Counted from the stretch's first letter, positions 31,203 through 41,160 are shown. The stretch is 64,000 bases of DNA from Pseudalkalibacillus sp051842935 (GCF_051842935.1 NZ_JBPXRR010000001.1:1922001-1986000), one strand, 5' to 3'. Notes: generated from the letters alone by a model not told the origin. Made by a program: numbers and translations.

Positions 31203-32262
31203 CATTCCTGAAATGTTTCCGGGTATGCAAAAAGATGACCTTCCCTACCGCAAATATCGGAACGGCTAACAATAATCCAACAACTCCACCGATTTCACCA
31301 CCAACAAGAAGTGCAAATATGATCATGATCGGGTGAATATGCAACGTTTTACCGACAATCAGCGGACCGAGAATATTGCCTTCAATGAATTGCAGCACGA
31401 TCAGGATACCCAGGACGATCAACAATTTGTTAACCGAGATGGTAGCCGCAATCAACGCAACAGGAATCGCTCCGATAATCGGTCCGAAATAAGGAATGAA
31501 GTCTGTCACCCCGATAATGAGTCCAAGAATGACGGGATAAGGTACCCCTGCTAGCCAAAAAGCAAGGATGGCGATAAGGGAGAGCGCAACTGCTACCGTC
31601 AATTGTCCGCGGATGTAGTTACCGAGTGACTGATCGACGTCTCTTGCAAGTCGCTTACCCGGTTCACGCCATTTTTTCGGAGTGATGTTACCGATCATCT
31701 TATAAATGACGTCGATGTCCTTCAACATGTAGAACACAAGAAACGGAATGACGATCCATGCGAAAATGTTACTCCAGAACACTTTGATGGTTTCTATGAC
31801 ACCTTCAATCATGCCATCAAGGTACCGTTCAGTTGCATGAAGTGTTTCCTCAAATTCTTTATGGACGACTTCAGGGAGATTGTCTGTCCGTTCGTAAAAT
31901 TCCCGAACCCATATTTTGTACGTATCCGAGAGGACAGGTAGTTGTTCGCTCAGCCCTTTCAATTGCTCAATCAAATAAGGGATGCTCTTAAAAATAAGAA
32001 ACCCGGTGCCTCCGAAGAAAGTAAGATAGATGATGAGAATGGCGATGGAACGTGGCAAGCCCTTACGGTGCAACCACTCCACAATCGGATGCAACAAATA
32101 TGTGATGAAAATGGCAACAAAAAAAGGAACGAAAATCGTCTGGATCACATCAAGGATCGGATGCCAGAAAGGTCCTATTTTCATAAATACGAAGATGGAC
32201 AATAGCAGGAGGAGAACCATTCCGAGTCGAACAAGTGCTTCAATTGTAAACAGTTTTTTCAT
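31189..32262 (-). CDS. yrrI: AI-2E family permease YrrI
   Basis: AI-2E-family membrane protein, 357 aa from ATG 32262 (GTG 32271 is an alternative; neither has a strong site). Two N-terminal helices, an amphipathic domain (about residues 95-150), then a helix cluster including GVTDFIPYFGPIIGAIPVAL and IVLQFIEGNILGPLIVG. It is directly upstream of alaS as in B. subtilis. It shares the family pattern with the gene at 2333-3421, but the two differ in most residues, so they are not a recent duplicate. Transport substrate unknown. Confidence 0.88.
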   Translation of the reverse strand: MKKLFTIEALVRLGMVLLLLLSIFVFMKIGPFWHPILDVIQTIFVPFFVAIFITYLLHPIVEWLHRKGLPRSIAILIIYLTFFGGTGFLIFKSIPYLIEQLKGLSEQLPVLSDTYKIWVREFYERTDNLPEVVHKEFEETLHATERYLDGMIEGVIETIKVFWSNIFAWIVIPFLVFYMLKDIDVIYKMIGNITPKKWREPGKRLARDVDQSLGNYIRGQLTVAVALSLIAILAFWLAGVPYPVILGLIIGVTDFIPYFGPIIGAIPVALIAATISVNKLLIVLGILIVLQFIEGNILGPLIVGKTLHIHPIMIIFALLVGGEIGGVVGLLLAVPIFAVGKVIFLHTRKHFRNVDNE

Positions 32263-32365
32263 AATCTCCACCGGATCTCATTCCATATTTTCAGTCATTC
32301 TTAAGTTGCACTTAAATAGTGACCCTATTCAAGAACCGGTGAATCTTCTGTATGAATTAAAATGA

Positions 32366-32388
32366 ACTGACCTCCTCAGAGTGTCAGT
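32366..32388 (-). terminator. Weak terminator after the YrzQ-like gene
   Basis: ACTGAC / GTCAGT stem followed by TTCATTTT on the - strand. Confidence 0.5.
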
Positions 32389-32391
32389 CCA

Positions 32392-32526
32392 TTAGTAGAT
32401 TGCTTTTGCAATTCGTTTACGAAGTTTTTTCATCTTCCGTGACGAAAAGGTTCCGTTATCATAAAGCGTTTTGACAAGATAGGCTCCGGCACATGTTGTA
32501 GCGATTGTCATAATCGTACGGTTCAT
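32392..32526 (-). CDS. yrzQ: YrzQ-like small protein (DUF3918 type)
   Basis: A 44-aa ORF with GAGGGGG 6 nt before the ATG at 32526. A hydrophobic start (MNRTIMTIATTCAGAYLV) is followed by a short spacer and a very basic end (SSRKMKKLRKRIAKAIY). The N-terminal MNRT, Ala-rich segment and MKKLRKR tail match small DUF3918/YrzQ proteins of Bacillus, and the place beside recD2 fits. Probably membrane-associated; function unknown. Confidence 0.7.
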   Translation of the reverse strand: MNRTIMTIATTCAGAYLVKTLYDNGTFSSRKMKKLRKRIAKAIY

Positions 32527-32539
32527 TCACAGCCCCCTC

Positions 32540-32728
32540 TTACATAGATATGCTTAAATCGTCATCCTCAAACAAATCATCGAGTGAAGTCAAACTCCCA
32601 TCTTCCTCTACTTGATTCAGAGCAAGTTTGCCATCCACGATCGTCAGTTCAATAAAACAACCCCAACAATAGAATTGCTCTACCCCTATTTTGCCTAAGT
32701 CTTTGCATTGGCAGTTGGGACATCTCAT
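32540..32728 (-). CDS. Small zinc-ribbon protein (YrzR-like position)
   Basis: A 62-aa protein from the ATG at 32728 with AGAGGAGG 8 nt upstream; longer in-frame starts lack a site. The N-terminus MRCPNCQCKDLGKIG and then YCWGC form two Cys pairs of a zinc ribbon at residues about 3-8 and 20-25. An acidic tail follows (SLDDLFEDDDL). It lies 13 bp upstream of the YrzQ-like gene, so the two are probably co-transcribed. Possible nucleic-acid or protein-binding role; unproven. Confidence 0.75.
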   Translation of the reverse strand: MRCPNCQCKDLGKIGVEQFYCWGCFIELTIVDGKLALNQVEEDGSLTSLDDLFEDDDLSISM

Positions 32729-32811
32729 TTCTTGTTCCTCCTCTTGAAACATCAACCTTGTTGGCTGATTTTTTGAAATGGTAGGAATAGGATGTCCCGT
32801 TTCACTGCTAT

Positions 32812-35106
32812 CTATACGTTTTCACTTGTCTGGGTGCTGTTGATCCGTTTCTTCAACTTCTCATCCAGCAACGAATTTCTTGAACCGGCGTCATTTTGTT
32901 GGACCGCTCTTTCAAACGCATCCATCTCTCCACAAATGATTAAATATTCCTTACTCCTCGTTACCGCAGTATAGATGAGATTCCGCCTTAGCATACGATA
33001 ATAGCCTCTCACAATCGGTAAGACGACGATGGGAAATTCGCTCCCTTGCGATTTATGAATAGAGCAGCAGTATGCATGGGTGATCTGATTCAAGTCCGTC
33101 TTTTTGAAGGTAACTTCGATTCCATCAAATGATATGACGATCTGTTCTTCTTTGTCTTTCGTTTCTTTCGCATAGATGATTGATACGATTTCACCGATAT
33201 CTCCGTTGAAGATTTGCTCTTCAGGCACATTGACGAGTTGAAGCACCTTATCGCCGACCCGGTATTTCGTATCAAAATAATCAATCTCACGCTTTTGATC
33301 AGATGGTGGATTGAACATGAGCTGAAGCTCACGGTTCAACTCATCGATCCCAGCCTTACCACGGTACATCGGTGCGAGCACCTGTACATCTCGAGCTGTA
33401 AAACCTTTCGCGAGGGCACTTTTACAAACTTGCAAAACTGCCTGAGACGCCTGCTCTTGTGAACAAGGGAAAAATCGTCTGTCGGGCTGTGGCGATTGAA
33501 GATCAGAAGGTAGCCTGCCTTCTTTCATCTCATGCGCGAGTTGAACGATGGTTGAGCCTTGAGCCTGTCGATAGATTTGATCGAGTTTTACCGTCGGAAT
33601 GACATTTGAGGCAATCAAATCTTTCAACACTTGTCCGGGACCTACGGAAGGGAGCTGGTCCTCATCACCGACCATGACAATCTGGATATCCTCTGGCAAA
33701 GCGTCGAACAACCGGTAAGCCAATCGAAGATCAACCATCGACATTTCATCAATGATCAATAATCTGCCCTTGATTGGATTATCTTCATCGTATTCAAACC
33801 CGCTTCCACCTTTCCAACCGAGTAAACGGTGGATCGTAACCGCGGGGATACCTGTCGACTCGCTCATCCGCTTGGCTGCCCGACCTGTAGGCGCAACAAG
33901 TAGGAACGGGAATTCCCCGTCCTCATAGTCTTTAGGATCGAGGGACACCCCATGGATCTCAGCATACACTTCAATGATTCCTTTGATGACCGTTGTTTTT
34001 CCGGTACCCGGTCCACCTGTCAAGATCATCATTGAAGATGTGATCGCTCTTAGAATCGCGTCCTTTTGAGCTTCGGCATACTCCATCCCATACTGTTCTT
34101 CTAAAGAACCAAGCGCGGTGTAGAAGTCCGATTGCTCAATGCGATCATAATCACCCTGCTTCAAGACCCGTTCAATCGTTTTGATGAATCCGAATTCTGA
34201 AAAATAGAGTGAAGGAAGGTATGCATTTTCATCCTCGATATACACCTTTCCATCACCATGTAATTGAACGATTTCCGTGTAAAAATCAACCTCTTCCTCA
34301 AGGACCGGTTTTGTGAACAGTAGACTTTTCGACTCTTGTATGAGGTCTTCTACCGGAATATATGTATGTCCATGTTGGTTTGATAGTTCTTTCAGACAAT
34401 AAAGGAGACCGGCTTGAATCCGTTCTGAGGAAGCTTCCTCTATTCCAAGTGCCTGCCCGATTTCATCCGCTCGTTTGAATCCGACGCCATCAATATCATA
34501 GATTAATTGATACGGGTTGGACTGGATGATGGAAATGGCCTCTCCTTGGTACGTCTGATAAATTTTCATCGCGATGGATGGTCCGATTCCGTATCTGTGA
34601 AGGGTACTCAGCAGTTGTTCAAGCCCTTGATGCTCCATCAGCGTCTCGTAAATGGTCTTCGCCTTCTCCTCATTGAGGTCAGGGACGTCATTCAACACTT
34701 TCGGGTCTTCAATGATCCTTGTAAATGCATCTTCACCAAGCGATTTGATGACTTTTTCAGCAGTCTTTTTCCCGATGCCACTAAACAGATCACTTGAAAG
34801 ATACAAAACCATCCCGTCTTCCGTGCGAGGCAAATCTTTCCGGTAGAACTCCACTACGAATTGCTTTCCGTATTTCGGGTGATCTTTCACATCGCCCCAA
34901 AAGATATACGTCTCATCCTCTAGTAAAACAGGAAACGTGCCGACGACGATCAATTCTTTCTCCATTTCTGCCAAATTCGTATCTTTGGTTTCTATTTTCA
35001 ATACGGTGTAGTAGGTTTCTGAGTTTTTGTAGATTACATGGAGGATCGATCCTTTTACGAATCGCTTCTCCTCCGTTCCCAAATTAAACTGACCTTGTAA
35101 CTCCAT
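32812..35106 (-). CDS. recD2: RecD2-type ATP-dependent DNA helicase (YrrC)
   Basis: SF1 5'-3' helicase, 764 aa, acts in DNA repair and replication-fork maintenance without RecBC. An N-terminal OB-like region is followed by helix-hairpin-helix segments (SDLFSGIGKKTAEKVI, YDIDGVGFKRADEIG). Motif I LTGGPGTGKTTVI lies near residue 355, motif II is LLIIDEMSMVDL, and the C-terminal motif is AYCCSIHKSQGSEFP. The ATG at 35106 starts 17 bp after yrrB. B. subtilis YrrC is of similar length. Confidence 0.95.
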   Translation of the reverse strand: MELQGQFNLGTEEKRFVKGSILHVIYKNSETYYTVLKIETKDTNLAEMEKELIVVGTFPVLLEDETYIFWGDVKDHPKYGKQFVVEFYRKDLPRTEDGMVLYLSSDLFSGIGKKTAEKVIKSLGEDAFTRIIEDPKVLNDVPDLNEEKAKTIYETLMEHQGLEQLLSTLHRYGIGPSIAMKIYQTYQGEAISIIQSNPYQLIYDIDGVGFKRADEIGQALGIEEASSERIQAGLLYCLKELSNQHGHTYIPVEDLIQESKSLLFTKPVLEEEVDFYTEIVQLHGDGKVYIEDENAYLPSLYFSEFGFIKTIERVLKQGDYDRIEQSDFYTALGSLEEQYGMEYAEAQKDAILRAITSSMMILTGGPGTGKTTVIKGIIEVYAEIHGVSLDPKDYEDGEFPFLLVAPTGRAAKRMSESTGIPAVTIHRLLGWKGGSGFEYDEDNPIKGRLLIIDEMSMVDLRLAYRLFDALPEDIQIVMVGDEDQLPSVGPGQVLKDLIASNVIPTVKLDQIYRQAQGSTIVQLAHEMKEGRLPSDLQSPQPDRRFFPCSQEQASQAVLQVCKSALAKGFTARDVQVLAPMYRGKAGIDELNRELQLMFNPPSDQKREIDYFDTKYRVGDKVLQLVNVPEEQIFNGDIGEIVSIIYAKETKDKEEQIVISFDGIEVTFKKTDLNQITHAYCCSIHKSQGSEFPIVVLPIVRGYYRMLRRNLIYTAVTRSKEYLIICGEMDAFERAVQQNDAGSRNSLLDEKLKKRINSTQTSENV

Positions 35107-35122
35107 ATACTCGCCCCGCTAA

Positions 35123-35803
35123 TCAATCATTGTTTTCAGTGGACTCTCGTAATTCCTTTACCATTTTCAGACCGTTGTGTGCCAGGATATGGTCTTCTTG
35201 GTGCTCGACCGCTTTTTTGAACATTTCCTCTGCCTGATCGACTTGTTCACGATACAGATAAGCAACTCCTAGGTTGTAATAGGCATCTGAATGAGACTCA
35301 TCCAGTTTGATCGTACGCTCGAGTGCATCAACTGCCTGTTCGAACATTTGCAGCTTTCCAAGTGCCATGCCGTATTGGAACCATGCGTCAACATCCTGAC
35401 TGTTCTCTTCGGTCGCCTTCTGGAAATGCGGGAGTGCACGTTTGTCATCTCCTAATTGCACAAAGCTCATCCCAAGCATGAAATGGCTGTCCCCATCTGC
35501 TAGTCCTTTTTTGATCGCATCAATGAACAGGTCCACTGCATCATCGAATTGTTCCAATTTGTAAAAGACGACACCTGCCCCGTAGTAGGCCGCTGCCAGA
35601 TTTTCATCCAATTCAATCGCCTTATCGAAAAAGCCCATCGCTTTTTCATACTCCCCAACGAGTTCCAGGAGATTCCCAAAGTTTACATAAGCAATCGGAT
35701 CATCCGGCTTTTCCTCGAGCGCTTTATGAAAAGCCTTCGCCGCATCCTCGTATTTCCCTTCTTTCATCAGTTGTATGCCTAGTTGATTGTGATCTTCTGC
35801 CAT
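35123..35803 (-). CDS. yrrB: TPR-repeat protein YrrB
   Basis: A 226-aa protein built almost wholly of about six tetratricopeptide repeats (for example GKYEDAAKAFHKALEEKPDD, YYGAGVVFYKLEQFDDAVDLF, YYNLGVAYLYREQVDQAEEMF). TPRs bind partner proteins; YrrB of B. subtilis is a structural model of this type. The ATG at 35803 has GGAG upstream. It is between mnmA and recD2 in the usual order. Partner unknown; a link to tRNA thiolation is inferred from position only. Confidence 0.92.
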   Translation of the reverse strand: MAEDHNQLGIQLMKEGKYEDAAKAFHKALEEKPDDPIAYVNFGNLLELVGEYEKAMGFFDKAIELDENLAAAYYGAGVVFYKLEQFDDAVDLFIDAIKKGLADGDSHFMLGMSFVQLGDDKRALPHFQKATEENSQDVDAWFQYGMALGKLQMFEQAVDALERTIKLDESHSDAYYNLGVAYLYREQVDQAEEMFKKAVEHQEDHILAHNGLKMVKELRESTENND

Positions 35804-35917
35804 GATCTCTCCGCCTCCTCCATTTTAGTTAACCTTAATTGTAGAACGTTAGAGTTCCTCTTATAAGCTCTATTGTTGATATTCGAAGAAATCAACAATC
35901 TCCTCATTAAAAGAAAA

Positions 35918-35952
35918 TGGACCTCGTCAAACGTTCAATTTGAAAAGGTCCA
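35918..35952 (-). terminator. mnmA terminator
   Basis: TGGACCT..TT / ..AGGTCCA hairpin, followed by TTTTC on the - strand. Confidence 0.75.
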
Positions 35953-35974
35953 CTGTTGTCATGCATTTCATCGA

Positions 35975-37087
35975 CTACAAATACGAAATCGCTTCTTCTT
36001 TCTTATACACTTTATCGATGGTTCCTCCACCGAGGCAGACATCTCCATCATAAAAGACGACTGCTTGTCCAGGAGTGATCGCTCGTTGTGGTTCATCGAA
36101 TACGACGTCATACAATCCGTCATCACGTTTACGAACAGTTACGTTACGATCCGGCTGACGGTAACGGAATTTCGCAGTGCACTTGATTTCGTCTGGCATT
36201 TCCTTACCGGTCATCCAACTGACTTTCGTCGCAGTCAGCTTATCGGAATATAAAAGTTCATTATGGAAGCCTTGTTCCACGAAGAGAACATTGCGATCCA
36301 GGTCTTTACCGACGACGAACCAAGGATCACCATCTCCACCAATGCCTAGACCATGACGCTGTCCGATTGTGTAGTACATCAGCCCGTCATGTGTGCCTTT
36401 CTTTTCACCAGAAAGAGTTTGCATTTCGCCTGGTTGTGCAGGGAGATATTGACTTAAGAATTCCTTGAAGTTCCGTTCACCGATAAAGCAGATTCCAGTA
36501 CTGTCTTTTTTCTTAGCGGTTGCAAGTCCAGCACGTTCCGCCATTTCCCGGATTTCCGGCTTGTTGTATTCACCGATCGGGAACATGACTTTCGAAATTT
36601 GCTCCTGGCTCAATTGATTCAAGAAATACGTTTGATCTTTGTTCTCATCCACTCCGCGAAGCATGACCGTTTCTCCATCTCGATGGTCGACTCGTGCATA
36701 ATGCCCAGTAGCGACATAGTCCGCTCCAAGACTCATCGCATGCTCAAGGAATGCTTTGAATTTGATTTCCTTGTTGCACATAACGTCTGGATTCGGTGTG
36801 CGCCCTGCTTTATATTCTTCAAGGAAGTATGTGAACACTTTATCCCAATATTGCTTTTCGAAGTTCACCGCATAATAAGGGATGCCGAGCTGGTTGCAGA
36901 CTCGGATGACGTCTTCATAATCTTCCGTAGCGGTACATACGCCGTTTTCATCGGTATCGTCCCAGTTTTTCATGAAGATTCCGATCACATCATAACCTTG
37001 TTCTTTCAAAAGTAACGCTGCCACCGAGGAATCGACCCCACCGGACATACCGACGACCACACGTGTATCTTCTGGTCTTTTTTCCAT
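35975..37087 (-). CDS. mnmA: tRNA-specific 2-thiouridylase MnmA
   Basis: MnmA, 370 aa, thiolates U34 of tRNA Lys, Glu and Gln. PP-loop GMSGGVDSS at residues 13-21 binds ATP. The catalytic pair is Cys in DVMCNKEIKF and Cys in STGICFIGER. The sulfur donor is most likely IscS, encoded 15 bp upstream. The ATG at 37087 has GGAGGTG upstream. Confidence 0.96.
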   Translation of the reverse strand: MEKRPEDTRVVVGMSGGVDSSVAALLLKEQGYDVIGIFMKNWDDTDENGVCTATEDYEDVIRVCNQLGIPYYAVNFEKQYWDKVFTYFLEEYKAGRTPNPDVMCNKEIKFKAFLEHAMSLGADYVATGHYARVDHRDGETVMLRGVDENKDQTYFLNQLSQEQISKVMFPIGEYNKPEIREMAERAGLATAKKKDSTGICFIGERNFKEFLSQYLPAQPGEMQTLSGEKKGTHDGLMYYTIGQRHGLGIGGDGDPWFVVGKDLDRNVLFVEQGFHNELLYSDKLTATKVSWMTGKEMPDEIKCTAKFRYRQPDRNVTVRKRDDGLYDVVFDEPQRAITPGQAVVFYDGDVCLGGGTIDKVYKKEEAISYL

Positions 37088-37102
37088 TGTTCACACCTCC
37101 AT

Positions 37103-38245
37103 TCACATAGATGTTAAGCGTTTGACGATCTTGACTGTCTCATTCGCCGCACGCTCGATTTCTTCCATTGTATTCCCATAACCGAAACTGAATCGGATGG
37201 CTGATGTCATTCGTTCATGATCTTCAAACATCGCCGCCAACACATGGGAAGGCTCAATGGATCCAGCTGTACAAGCCGACCCGCTTGAAGCTGCAATCCT
37301 GGACAGGTCCAGGTTGACGAGCATGGATTCCACATTCGTGCCAGGGAAACTGACATTCAGTACATGCGGCAGAGAATATTCAATGGATCCATTCAGTATA
37401 TACTCAATACCCTCTTCTTGAAAAATTTCCAGCATACGCTGCTTGAAGGCTTTCAAGTTTTCATGGCGGTCCATCTTCTCTTCCTGGATCAGTTCCACTG
37501 CTTTCTTCATTCCCATGATGCCTGGAACGTTTTCGGTACCCGCTCTCCGTTTTCGCTCTTGTTCGCCCCCGAACGCTCTCGGCTCAAGTCGAACACCATC
37601 GCGTACATATAGGAAACCGTTCCCTTTTGGACCATTGATTTTATGAGAGGAAATCGACATCAGATCAATTCCGAAGTGCTTCACGTCAATCATGACACTG
37701 CCATAGGCCTGTACAGCATCCGTATGGAAAAGGACGTCTTTTTCACTCGTGATCGCACCGATTTCTTGAATCGGTTGAAGGGTTCCGACTTCATTGTTTC
37801 CGTACATGATGGTTACGAGGATTGTATCATCCTTGATCGCCTCTTCCACTTGTTGTGGACGAACCCGACCTGTTTCATCGACAGGAAGATATGTGACTTC
37901 GAAACCATTGTCTTCGAGGTACTCAACAGCGTGCAAGACCGCATGGTGTTCCACTTTGGATGTGATGATATGCTTGCCCTTATTCTGCTGAGCAAGTGCT
38001 GCTCCGATAATAGCCATGTTGTCCGCTTCCGTTCCACCACTTGTAAAAACAATTTCGTTGAAGCTCGCATTGATGCTCGCTGCCATCACTCTTCTCGCTT
38101 CGTCCAAAGCTTGGCGAGTATTCCGCCCGAATTGGTGGATACTCGAAGGATTTCCGTATTGGGTTGTAAAATAGGGGACCATTGCTTCTACAACTTCCTC
38201 CCTCGTAGGGGAAGTTGCCGCATGGTCCAAATAAATGGCATTCAT
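37103..38245 (-). CDS. iscS: Cysteine desulfurase (IscS/YrvO type)
   Basis: PLP enzyme, 380 aa, supplies persulfide sulfur for tRNA thiolation. The PLP lysine is in SISSHKINGPKG and the persulfide Cys in SSGSACTAGS. The AGTENVPG loop is also conserved. Adjacent mnmA suggests a dedicated partner, as for YrvO in B. subtilis. It lies behind cymR, so cysteine-level control and cysteine use are neighbours. Confidence 0.94.
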   Translation of the reverse strand: MNAIYLDHAATSPTREEVVEAMVPYFTTQYGNPSSIHQFGRNTRQALDEARRVMAASINASFNEIVFTSGGTEADNMAIIGAALAQQNKGKHIITSKVEHHAVLHAVEYLEDNGFEVTYLPVDETGRVRPQQVEEAIKDDTILVTIMYGNNEVGTLQPIQEIGAITSEKDVLFHTDAVQAYGSVMIDVKHFGIDLMSISSHKINGPKGNGFLYVRDGVRLEPRAFGGEQERKRRAGTENVPGIMGMKKAVELIQEEKMDRHENLKAFKQRMLEIFQEEGIEYILNGSIEYSLPHVLNVSFPGTNVESMLVNLDLSRIAASSGSACTAGSIEPSHVLAAMFEDHERMTSAIRFSFGYGNTMEEIERAANETVKIVKRLTSM

Positions 38246-38315
38246 GTTATCACCTTATCAATATAGTAAAGTTCCCGTTCTTTATTAAACCATCCGTTTC
38301 ATTTTTAAACCTTCA

Positions 38316-38735
38316 TTAAATGTAGAACATATACGCTTCTTGGTCATCATCATTACTATAAGAAGCCAGTTCGTCCAGTGTTGTACTATCTAGCACTTCT
38401 TTCACTGCGTCTCGGATCTTGATCCAAAGGTCTCGCTTAGCCGGCTCTTCATCATCGAGGATTTCGACGGGTGTAATCGGTCCTTCGAGAACGCGGATGA
38501 TGTCTCCTGCCGTTATCTTTTCCGCATCGCGGGTCAAAGTATACCCTCCATATGCGCCACGAATACTTTTGACAAGTCCAGCATTCCGGAGCGGTCCGAC
38601 TAATTGCTCAAGGTAATGTTCGGAAAGGTTGTGTTCCTTTGCAATCGACTTCAAAGAAATGGGGCCTTCACCGTATTTTTTTGCGAGAGCAATCATGATG
38701 GTCAATCCGTACCGTCCTTTTGTTGAAATCTTCAT
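38316..38735 (-). CDS. cymR: Rrf2-family regulator CymR
   Basis: Rrf2 repressor, 139 aa. Winged helix MKISTKGRYGLTIMIALAKKYG with recognition segment AKEHNLSEHYLEQLVGPL, then GGYTLTRDAEKIT. It lacks the three Cys of iron-sulfur members, which fits CymR, the cysteine repressor that acts with CysK. It is expected to control the yrrT-mtnN-luxS-mccA-mccB operon in this same window. Adjacent to iscS as in B. subtilis. The ATG at 38735 has GAGGAGG upstream. Confidence 0.94.
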   Translation of the reverse strand: MKISTKGRYGLTIMIALAKKYGEGPISLKSIAKEHNLSEHYLEQLVGPLRNAGLVKSIRGAYGGYTLTRDAEKITAGDIIRVLEGPITPVEILDDEEPAKRDLWIKIRDAVKEVLDSTTLDELASYSNDDDQEAYMFYI

Positions 38736-38933
38736 AGTATCCTCCTCGATTCACTAAGCATCTATCCATCATAGGGGTTCACCCCGTAGAAATGACACGT
38801 TCATTTTAACTATGACATTATAGCATGAAATGGGTTATTCTTGCATTCATTCCGTTCCTATAGTATCGTTCAGATGAATTATTTATGCTTATCTAGAAGA
38901 CGTTTAGAACGGTCCATGAAAGGACGTGAAGCT

Positions 38934-40265
38934 ATGGATTTATTTGATATGTCGATGGATGAATCACCGAGGGGCAAACCACTTGCTGACCGGATGAGAC
39001 CTAGAAGGTTGGATGAGTTTATCGGTCAGGAACATATTGTCGGCAAAGGGAAATTGCTGAGACGAGCGATTGAAGCGGATCAGCTTTCAGCTATGATTTT
39101 CTTCGGTCCACCTGGGACGGGAAAAACGACACTATCTAAAATCATTGCTAACACAACTTCGGCGCACTTTGAACAGATCAATGCTGTTACATCTGGTGTC
39201 GCCGATATTCGAAATATCACGACACAAGCAAAAGAACGTTTGAAGATGGACAATCAGAAAACGCTTCTTTTTATCGATGAAATTCATCGTTTCAATAAAA
39301 GTCAGCAGGATGCGCTTCTTCCTTATGTAGAGGACGGTACGATCATCCTGATTGGTGCTACGACAGAGAGCCCGATGTTCGAAATCAATCGCGCTTTGTT
39401 ATCACGATCAAGATTGTTCCGATTCGAACCGCTTACGGACGGTCATATTAAAAAAGTGCTAGAAACCGCCATCAGGGATGAGGAGCGCGGATTCGGCAAA
39501 CATAATGTACAAGCGGATGATCAAGCACTGGACCACCTCGTTGATGTTGCCAACGGTGATGCAAGAACTTCGCTGAACGCATTGGAACTAGCGGTCTTAA
39601 CAACGAATCCTGATGAGGATGGCATCATTCACATCACGGTAGAAATTGCAGAAGAATCCATTCAACAGCGTGTGTTGCAATACGATAAACAGGGAGACAA
39701 TCATTACGACACGATATCAGCATTCATCAAAAGTATCCGTGGTTCTGACCCAGATGCGACACTCTACTGGCTGGCTAAAATGATTTACGCAGGTGAAGAC
39801 CCGAAGTTCATTGCACGGCGATTATACGTCCACGCAGCAGAGGACGTCGGGTTGGCAGATCCAAATGCTTTATTGGTCGCACAAGCGGCAGCTCAAGCCG
39901 TAGATTTCATTGGTATGCCTGAAGCTCGAATCCCGCTTGCTGAAGCTGCACTTTATCTTGCCACTGCTCCGAAAAGCAATGCGGTCATCACCGGAATCGA
40001 TCAAGCGTTGAAGGCAGTCAAAAATGAAAAAGCCGGTCAGGTCCCAACTCACTTGAGGGATGCCCACTACAGCGGAGCAGAAGAACTCGGTTCTGGCATC
40101 GGGTACAAATATCCCCATAATTTCAAAGATGGCTATGTTCCACAGCAATATTTGCCTGACCATCTGACACATAAGACTTTTTACAATCCGAGTGAACGAG
40201 GCTATGAAAAAACAGTCTCCAGAAGACTCGACTACTTCACCGAACGGAAACAAAAAGGCGAATAA
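38934..40265 (+). CDS. rarA: Replication-associated recombination ATPase RarA/MgsA
   Basis: AAA+ clamp-loader-like ATPase, 443 aa. It acts at stalled replication forks. Walker A is FFGPPGTGKTTLS and Walker B is LLFIDEIHRFNKSQQ; the sensor region is GATTESPMFEINRALLSR. The C-terminal tetramerisation domain has YKYPHNFKDGYVPQQYLP. The ATG at 38934 has AAAGGA upstream; the ORF extends further without a site. It is divergent from cymR. Confidence 0.93.
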   Translation: MDLFDMSMDESPRGKPLADRMRPRRLDEFIGQEHIVGKGKLLRRAIEADQLSAMIFFGPPGTGKTTLSKIIANTTSAHFEQINAVTSGVADIRNITTQAKERLKMDNQKTLLFIDEIHRFNKSQQDALLPYVEDGTIILIGATTESPMFEINRALLSRSRLFRFEPLTDGHIKKVLETAIRDEERGFGKHNVQADDQALDHLVDVANGDARTSLNALELAVLTTNPDEDGIIHITVEIAEESIQQRVLQYDKQGDNHYDTISAFIKSIRGSDPDATLYWLAKMIYAGEDPKFIARRLYVHAAEDVGLADPNALLVAQAAAQAVDFIGMPEARIPLAEAALYLATAPKSNAVITGIDQALKAVKNEKAGQVPTHLRDAHYSGAEELGSGIGYKYPHNFKDGYVPQQYLPDHLTHKTFYNPSERGYEKTVSRRLDYFTERKQKGE

Positions 40266-40367
40266 CCTAGTATTTTAAATATAGTAAACTTGTATAGTTT
40301 CTCTCTTTCTTGTCCATGATAAAGCTAAAAAGCCTAATCGAATGGGATGAAAAAGGAGAGAACCTTT

Positions 40368-41153
40368 ATGACAAATCAACGCCAAGATGCGTGGTCTGAA
40401 GAAGATGATCTATTATTAGCAGAAACCGTGCTACGACACGTACGTGAAGGTAGCACACAATTACAAGCTTTTGACGAAGTCGGCGACAAGCTTGATCGTA
40501 CATCAGCAGCGGTCGGTTTCCGTTGGAACGCCATCGTTCGTAAAAAGTATGAGCAAGCATTGAAAATTGCGCGAAGACAACGGAAAGAGCGAAAGCGTGC
40601 AGCTGCATCCAATACACCTGTAGCTAAACCACAGAAAGAAACTACTTATCAAACTCGTTTTGAAGATCCTATGGATTTTGAAAACTATCATCCTCTTTCT
40701 GAGCGGAAGAGTAAATCGGAGCAAACAACAGTGGAGTCAACACCTGAACCAGTGACTGCTGAAACCAATCCGGCAAATACTGAATTTGCACAGGAAGAAG
40801 TTCCATATAAAGCACCAGCTCCTTCAGTAAAGGCTCAAAGTCCAGTGGAATTGGATTCTGTCATAGCCTTTTTACAGAACTTGAAACATCAAGACACGGC
40901 CTCATCCTCTGTCAAACAACAGAATGAACGCTTAGAGAATGAATGCCGTACTCTTCGTCAACAAAATGAAGAGTACCAAAATGAACTACAAGAATTGAAA
41001 AACAATTATGCTTCATTGAAAGAAGACTATCAAGCCCTCCTTCAAATCATGGATCGTGCAAGAAGAATGGTCCTCCTACAAGATCAGGAAGAGCTTTCGT
41101 CTTCTAAATTCAAAATGGACAAAAACGGCAACTTAGAGAAAGTAGCGAAGTAA
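40368..41153 (+). CDS. rsfA: RsfA-family prespore transcription factor
   Basis: A 261-aa protein. The N-terminal Myb/SANT-like DNA-binding segment is WSEEDDLLLAETVLRHV, then FDEVGDKLDRTSAAVGFRWNAIVRKKY, then a basic stretch KERKRAA. A Pro/Glu-rich linker (about 90-165) and a C-terminal coiled coil (NERLENECRTLRQQNEEYQ) complete the RsfA pattern. In B. subtilis RsfA is made in the prespore under SigF and tunes SigF-dependent genes. The ATG at 40368 has AAAAGGAG upstream. A terminator follows. Confidence 0.88.
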   Translation: MTNQRQDAWSEEDDLLLAETVLRHVREGSTQLQAFDEVGDKLDRTSAAVGFRWNAIVRKKYEQALKIARRQRKERKRAAASNTPVAKPQKETTYQTRFEDPMDFENYHPLSERKSKSEQTTVESTPEPVTAETNPANTEFAQEEVPYKAPAPSVKAQSPVELDSVIAFLQNLKHQDTASSSVKQQNERLENECRTLRQQNEEYQNELQELKNNYASLKEDYQALLQIMDRARRMVLLQDQEELSSSKFKMDKNGNLEKVAK

Positions 41154-41160
41154 TGCACAA

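Noticed and set aside
2333..32262. The two AI-2E permeases as a recent duplication
   Set aside because: The proteins share only family-level features and differ in most residues, so they are old paralogues or separate acquisitions.
37643..38266. 207-aa + strand ORF opposite iscS
   Set aside because: Fully antisense to iscS, which has all catalytic residues; no ribosome site.
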